NCBI GenBank assembly: GCA_031276615.1
Contig: JAISND010000078.1
Coordinates: forward strand, 1 to 9,534
Direction: 5' to 3'
From: Treponema sp.
GTDB taxonomy: Bacteria > Spirochaetota > Spirochaetia > Treponematales > Breznakiellaceae
Length of the DNA: 9,534 nucleotides
Below, in pieces: positions 6,885 through 9,534 of the stretch. Under the pieces are notes generated by a model, which saw nothing but the letters and a program-made list of their open reading frames with translations, had not been told where the DNA came from and did no database searches. Numbering within the stretch: position 1 is the stretch's first letter; each line of letters begins with the position of its first letter. A program made the position numbers and the translations under genes.

Positions 6885-7697
6885 TCAGACAGGCCCGGTA
6901 TCCATCCTTGCCTTCCGGTAGAGGGCGGTCAAATGACCCACAGGGCCTGTTCCCTTCCCCACTTCATAAGCGTCGGCTATGGCCCGGGTAATGTACTTTT
7001 TCGCCGCCCGGGCCGCCTCCTCCACCGTATCCCCCAGGGCAAGGCGGCAGGCAATGGCCGAGGAAAGGGTGCAGCCGGTGCCGTGGGTGTTTTTGGTGTC
7101 GATCCGCCCGGCGCGGAGGAACACGCAGTTCCCGCCGGTCAGGAGGAGGTCGCCGGCATCGTCGCCTATCCGGTGTCCCCCCTTGACAAGCACGTTTTTC
7201 GCGCCCCGCTCCGCGATAAGCTCCGCGGCCCTCCGCATGTCCTCCACGGTTTTAACGGGGAAACCCGCGAGGATTTCCGCTTCGGGAATATTCGGCGTTA
7301 CCACGTCGGCGATTTCCGTCAGGCCGCGGATCGCCTCTACCGCCTCCTTCCGCAGCAGGGGGTAGCCGCTTTTGGAAACCATCACCGGATCGACGACGAT
7401 GTTTTTTGCCCCCGAAGCAAGGAGCCGTTTCCGGATCGCCGCGATGATCGCCGCGCTGGAAACCATGCCCACCTTGACGGCGTCAACCCGGATGTCCTCA
7501 AAGACCGCCCGGATCTGGCCGTCCACAACGGCGGCGTCGATTTCCTGCACGTCGTAGACCCCCTGGGTGTTTTGCGCCGTTACCGCGGTGATGGCGCTCA
7601 TCCCGTACACCCCCAGGGCGCACATGGTTTTCAGGTCCGCCTGAATCCCCGCGCCGCCGGAAGAATCCGAACCCGCGATGGTTAATACGTTTCTCAT
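6885..7697 (-). CDS. thiD: Hydroxymethylpyrimidine / phosphomethylpyrimidine kinase
   Basis: Phosphorylates HMP to HMP-P and then HMP-PP, the pyrimidine donor for ThiE. The 270-residue ribokinase-fold sequence is textbook ThiD: TIAGSDSSGGAGIQADLKT (6-24), the pyrimidine-contacting AQNTQGV (41-47), VDPVMVSKSG (102-111), TPNIPEAE (134-141), VLVKGGH (169-175) and DTKNTHGTGC (200-209) with the anion-hole loop and C209. I take ATG 7697 as start. A TTG one codon upstream (7700) is also open, but the AGAGGGGG Shine-Dalgarno is better spaced for the ATG, and proteins of this family normally start M-x-N-V-L-T-I-A-G. It is the first gene of the operon, beginning 20 nt after the riboswitch-controlled terminator, so it is the gene most directly exposed to TPP control. 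There is no fused ThiE or ThiN domain. Confidence 0.96.
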   Translation of the reverse strand: MRNVLTIAGSDSSGGAGIQADLKTMCALGVYGMSAITAVTAQNTQGVYDVQEIDAAVVDGQIRAVFEDIRVDAVKVGMVSSAAIIAAIRKRLLASGAKNIVVDPVMVSKSGYPLLRKEAVEAIRGLTEIADVVTPNIPEAEILAGFPVKTVEDMRRAAELIAERGAKNVLVKGGHRIGDDAGDLLLTGGNCVFLRAGRIDTKNTHGTGCTLSSAIACRLALGDTVEEAARAAKKYITRAIADAYEVGKGTGPVGHLTALYRKARMDTGPV

Positions 7698-7717
7698 CAA
7701 GCCCCCTCTGCGGAGAC

Positions 7718-7753
7718 AAAAAAAGCCCCCGCGGAAATCCCGCGGAGGCTTTT
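7718..7753 (-). terminator. Intrinsic terminator acting as expression platform of the TPP riboswitch
   Basis: Read on the - strand: AAAAGCC, a mismatch, then CCGCGG, a 5-nt loop, CCGCGG, GGCTTTT and an uninterrupted run of seven U (7724-7718). The stem is 13 bp plus one C/A mismatch. It sits between the aptamer and thiD, as expected of a transcription-terminating TPP switch. Confidence 0.9.
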
Positions 7754-7761
7754 AACCGGCT

Positions 7762-7856
7762 GTTACACCTTCCCTCCGCCGGCATTATCCGGATCAGGTT
7801 CAAGGGTACCAGGCTCCAATCTGCCTGTTCTCAGCCGGACAGTTCCAGCTCCCCGT
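7762..7856 (-). ncRNA. TPP riboswitch (THI element) controlling the thiamine operon
   Basis: The - strand carries the conserved aptamer core in order: GGGGAGC near 7854, CTGAGA, a P3 stem (CAGGC/GCCTG), ACCCTTGAACCTGATC, CGGATAATGCCGG (P4 loop and stem) and AGGGA at about 7771-7775. P2 pairs GCTGG with CCGGC. All parts known to contact the pyrimidine and pyrophosphate of TPP are present, so this should be a working aptamer. An intrinsic terminator follows directly, giving transcription shut-off when TPP binds. The exact 5' and 3' edges (P1) are approximate. Confidence 0.96.
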
Positions 7857-7863
7857 TTGTTCC

Positions 7864-7892
7864 GTAATAACCCGAATCAAAATTTTTGTCAA
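7864..7892 (-). promoter_or_regulatory. Sigma70-type promoter of the thiamine operon
   Basis: On the - strand a perfect TTGACA -35 box (7892-7887) is followed after exactly 17 nt by TATTAC (7869-7864; 4 of 6 matches to TATAAT). Transcription would begin around 7855-7858, immediately before the conserved GGGG of the TPP aptamer. This is the right place for a leader that begins with the riboswitch. Confidence 0.75.
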
Positions 7893-7934
7893 GGGTTTAC
7901 CCTGCCCAGGGCGGGCGCATGTAAGGGGGAAAGT

Positions 7935-8020
7935 ACCGCGGGCGGGAAAAAAAAGGGTGGAAGGAATATCGGCAGGCCCCCGGGAGAAACTTGCGCCTTT
8001 TTTCCCCCGCCCGCCGTGGT
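7935..8020. repeat. Long imperfect inverted repeat in the racemase-thi intergenic region
   Basis: The left arm at 7935-7956 (GCGGGCGGG followed by eight A and GG) is complementary to the right arm at 7996-8020 (CC, six T, then CCCCCGCCCGCC). This gives roughly 17-19 paired bases around a 39-nt loop. It lies upstream of the thi promoter, in a 243-nt stretch (7893-8135) with no convincing gene; the short open frames there lack ribosome-binding sites and recognisable sequence. No U-run follows either arm, so its role is unclear. Confidence 0.5.
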
Positions 8021-8104
8021 ATCACGTTTATATGCGCTCGTCCTGAGAGAAGGGTGGGGTGTGTAAAGAGCCGCACCGCCAGGTGTCACGCCTGATTCTT
8101 TCGC

Positions 8105-8135
8105 CTTCGGGTTAAAAATTCATAAAACCCGGAAG
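8105..8135 (-). terminator. Possible weak terminator hairpin after the racemase gene
   Basis: Immediately after the racemase stop, CTTCCGGGTT and AACCCGAAG pair (9 bp with one bulged base) around a 12-nt T-rich loop. There is no U-tract downstream, so it is at best a weak or Rho-assisted terminator, or an mRNA 3'-end stabiliser. Confidence 0.3.
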
Positions 8136-8912
8136 TTATACGGATTCGCCGGTCAGGGCGGAAGGGGCGGTCAGCCGGATAAGCTCCCGGGCGGCGAGGA
8201 GGCCGGGGTTGAAAACCGGGGCGGAAAAATCCGCCGGGTCTACCGCCAGGGGCAGTTCGGTACAGCCGAGGATCAGGCCCTGGGCGCCCCGGTCAAGCAG
8301 GCGGAAACCCTCGTAGAACAAAATATTGCAGGCCTTGGCCTGTACAGGATCGGAATGGGCCTTGATGCCGAAATCAAGGGAATAGATGGCGTCGCCGATC
8401 CGGTTTTGTCCGGGCGCCTCCGGCTCAAGAATCGAAAACCCTTCGTCAGCCCTGAAATACTCGTGGTACACCCGGCTCTTGTAGGTTCCCTTGGTTGCCA
8501 AAAGCCCCAGAACCTTTATGTCAGGATGATTTTTTTTGACAAAATCCGCGCAGGAACGGAGCATGTTGACAATAACCATATCCGGCATCGCTTCTTTTAC
8601 CATGCCGCAAAAGGGCATAAAGATACGGTCCGAATGGGCGGTATTGCAGACAACAACCGCGTGGCGCGCCCCGGCGGCATGGAGAATTTTGGCGGATTCA
8701 AACAGGCCGCCCGAAGGATTCACCGGTTCCTCATCAAGAAGGTACTTTGTTCTGTCGGGGATAATGCCCGGACAGGAGACCAGCAGCGTATTCAGATGTT
8801 CCTGATCTTTCAGCGCCCGGGTATTGTTAAAAATATTGCGGACAAAATCAAGGCCCGCATAGGGCCCCACCCCGCCTATGACGCCGATTAAGGGATTGCG
8901 CCGTTCTTCCAA
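8136..8912 (-). CDS. Aspartate/glutamate racemase family protein
   Basis: A cofactor-independent, two-cysteine amino-acid racemase, cytosolic. It would supply D-aspartate or D-glutamate, or act on a related substrate. The 258-residue sequence opens with the nucleotide-fold-like IGVIGGVGPYAG (9-20). It carries both catalytic thiols in family context: CNTAH (C89) and GCTELP (C217). The middle LGLLATKGTYKSRVY (135-149) is also typical. I chose the TTG at 8912 because AAAGGAGG (8927-8920) sits 7 nt upstream and the family's conserved N-terminus begins just after. A longer frame from an ATG at 8969 would add 19 residues without a good ribosome-binding site. It follows the cyclase gene by 64 nt on the same strand and may be co-transcribed. 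Nothing ties it to thiamine metabolism. Substrate cannot be fixed from sequence. Confidence 0.88.
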   Translation of the reverse strand: MEERRNPLIGVIGGVGPYAGLDFVRNIFNNTRALKDQEHLNTLLVSCPGIIPDRTKYLLDEEPVNPSGGLFESAKILHAAGARHAVVVCNTAHSDRIFMPFCGMVKEAMPDMVIVNMLRSCADFVKKNHPDIKVLGLLATKGTYKSRVYHEYFRADEGFSILEPEAPGQNRIGDAIYSLDFGIKAHSDPVQAKACNILFYEGFRLLDRGAQGLILGCTELPLAVDPADFSAPVFNPGLLAARELIRLTAPSALTGESV

Positions 8913-8976
8913 AACAGAACCTCCTTTGTCGTAAACCTGAAATCCCCCCGCAAAGCGGCCGGTATACACACGGACA

Positions 8977-9534
8977 CTATTTAGCGCTTAATGCGAAAGT
9001 TCCGTCCCAGTCTTTTGAAGGGGGTTCGGCCTTGTAACGCAGGCAGCGTTCCCGCATTATTCTGCTGGGCCCGTCGGTGGGACGGTATTTCAGCACCGTA
9101 TTAAAATACTTCAAAGCCTCCTGAAAGTCACGGCCGAAATAATATTCCAGCCCCTTTTCATAATAGGCAAAAAACTTTCGCAGCGGTTTTTCTATTTCGT
9201 CTTTTTCGGAGTAGAGTTCGTATATCATGATTCCTCCATGGCGGCCCTTGACGGAAATTTTATCCAGCCTGCGGAATTCAAACAAACCGGCGCATTGCTC
9301 CCAGGTACTTTGACTGACTATTATTCTGGTACCGTACATTTTATTGACCCCTTCAAGCCGGCTCGCCAGATTGACGGAATCTCCCAGCACCGTGTAATTC
9401 AGCCGCTCCTCGTAACCCATGTTGCCCACGATAACTTCCCCGGTATGAATGCCGATGCGGGTGTAAAACGGATCCTTCCCGGTATTGGCCCATTTGCGGA
9501 AAATGGTATGGAGGATTGTTTGAATATTGACGGC
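8977..9534 (-). CDS. Class III adenylate/guanylate cyclase, C-terminal part (5' end outside window)
   Basis: Makes cyclic nucleotide from NTP. Only the last 185 residues are here; the frame is open to the window edge, so the GTG at 9429 is not the true start. Fragment residues 26-41 (RIGIHTGEVIVGNMGY) and 47-61 (YTVLGDSVNLASRLE) are the core of the catalytic CHD domain. N55 and R59 match the transition-state-stabilising Asn and Arg. Thr48 stands where mammalian adenylyl cyclases have the purine-selecting Asp, the pattern of class IIIb (Anabaena CyaB1-like) enzymes, suggesting adenylate cyclase. The two metal-binding aspartates lie upstream, outside the window. The tail holds a TPR-like pair of helices (FFAYYEKGLEYYFGRDFQEA, then LKYFNTVLKYRP) and ends with a PPSKDWDG motif. 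The N-terminal sensor cannot be seen. Confidence 0.9.
   Translation of the reverse strand, partial: AVNIQTILHTIFRKWANTGKDPFYTRIGIHTGEVIVGNMGYEERLNYTVLGDSVNLASRLEGVNKMYGTRIIVSQSTWEQCAGLFEFRRLDKISVKGRHGGIMIYELYSEKDEIEKPLRKFFAYYEKGLEYYFGRDFQEALKYFNTVLKYRPTDGPSRIMRERCLRYKAEPPSKDWDGTFALSAK

Noticed and set aside
7857..8089. Small open frames on both strands in the racemase-thi gap (69 and 66 residues)
   Set aside because: No Shine-Dalgarno, low-complexity translations, and they overlap the thi promoter and the long inverted repeat.
8081..8100. Imperfect palindrome AGGTGTCACGCCT as a possible operator
   Set aside because: Too short and isolated, lies between a stop codon and an oppositely placed inverted repeat, and matches no operator I recognise.

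Overview
The window looks like chromosomal DNA from a fairly GC-rich bacterium, most likely a spirochaete of the Treponema/Spirochaeta group. That guess rests on gene style: a very large membrane-anchored HAMP/SpoIIE phosphatase and a class III nucleotide cyclase with a TPR-like tail, both common in that group. No rRNA or other phylogenetic marker is present, so the placement is an inference. I found no tRNA, CRISPR array, phage gene, transposase or insertion sequence.

Layout. Positions 1-3286 (+ strand) carry the 3' part of a long receptor-type PP2C/SpoIIE serine phosphatase gene, followed 3 nt later by a small helical protein of unknown function. From 7892 down to 3283 (- strand) runs a complete thiamine-salvage operon. 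It starts with a sigma70-like promoter, then a TPP riboswitch with an intrinsic terminator as expression platform. The genes follow in the order thiD, cytX, thiM, thiE and a HAD-family phosphatase. The last four are tightly coupled (overlaps of 8, 7 and 1 nt). The HAD stop codon overlaps the stop codon of the small + strand gene by 4 nt, so the two transcription units meet tail to tail with no spacer. Upstream of the operon, also on the - strand, lie an aspartate/glutamate racemase-family gene (8136-8912, TTG start) and, before it, the C-terminal part of a class III adenylate/guanylate cyclase (8977 to the window edge).

How the genes work together. CytX is expected to import hydroxymethylpyrimidine (HMP) and ThiD phosphorylates it to HMP-PP. 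ThiM phosphorylates salvaged thiazole alcohol and ThiE joins the two halves into thiamine phosphate. No ThiC, ThiG or ThiL is encoded here, so this is a salvage cassette whose end product, thiamine phosphate, still has to be converted to TPP. The HAD phosphatase translated last in the operon is a reasonable candidate for handling a thiamine-pathway phosphate ester, but that is inference. TPP would shut the operon off through the riboswitch.

Points worth a second look: a strong internal ribosome-binding site in the SpoIIE gene that could yield a second, shorter product; an unusually large insertion in its phosphatase domain; a 159-nt hairpin-rich gap between thiD and cytX; a long imperfect inverted repeat at 7935-8020; and the HAD phosphatase at the end of the operon.
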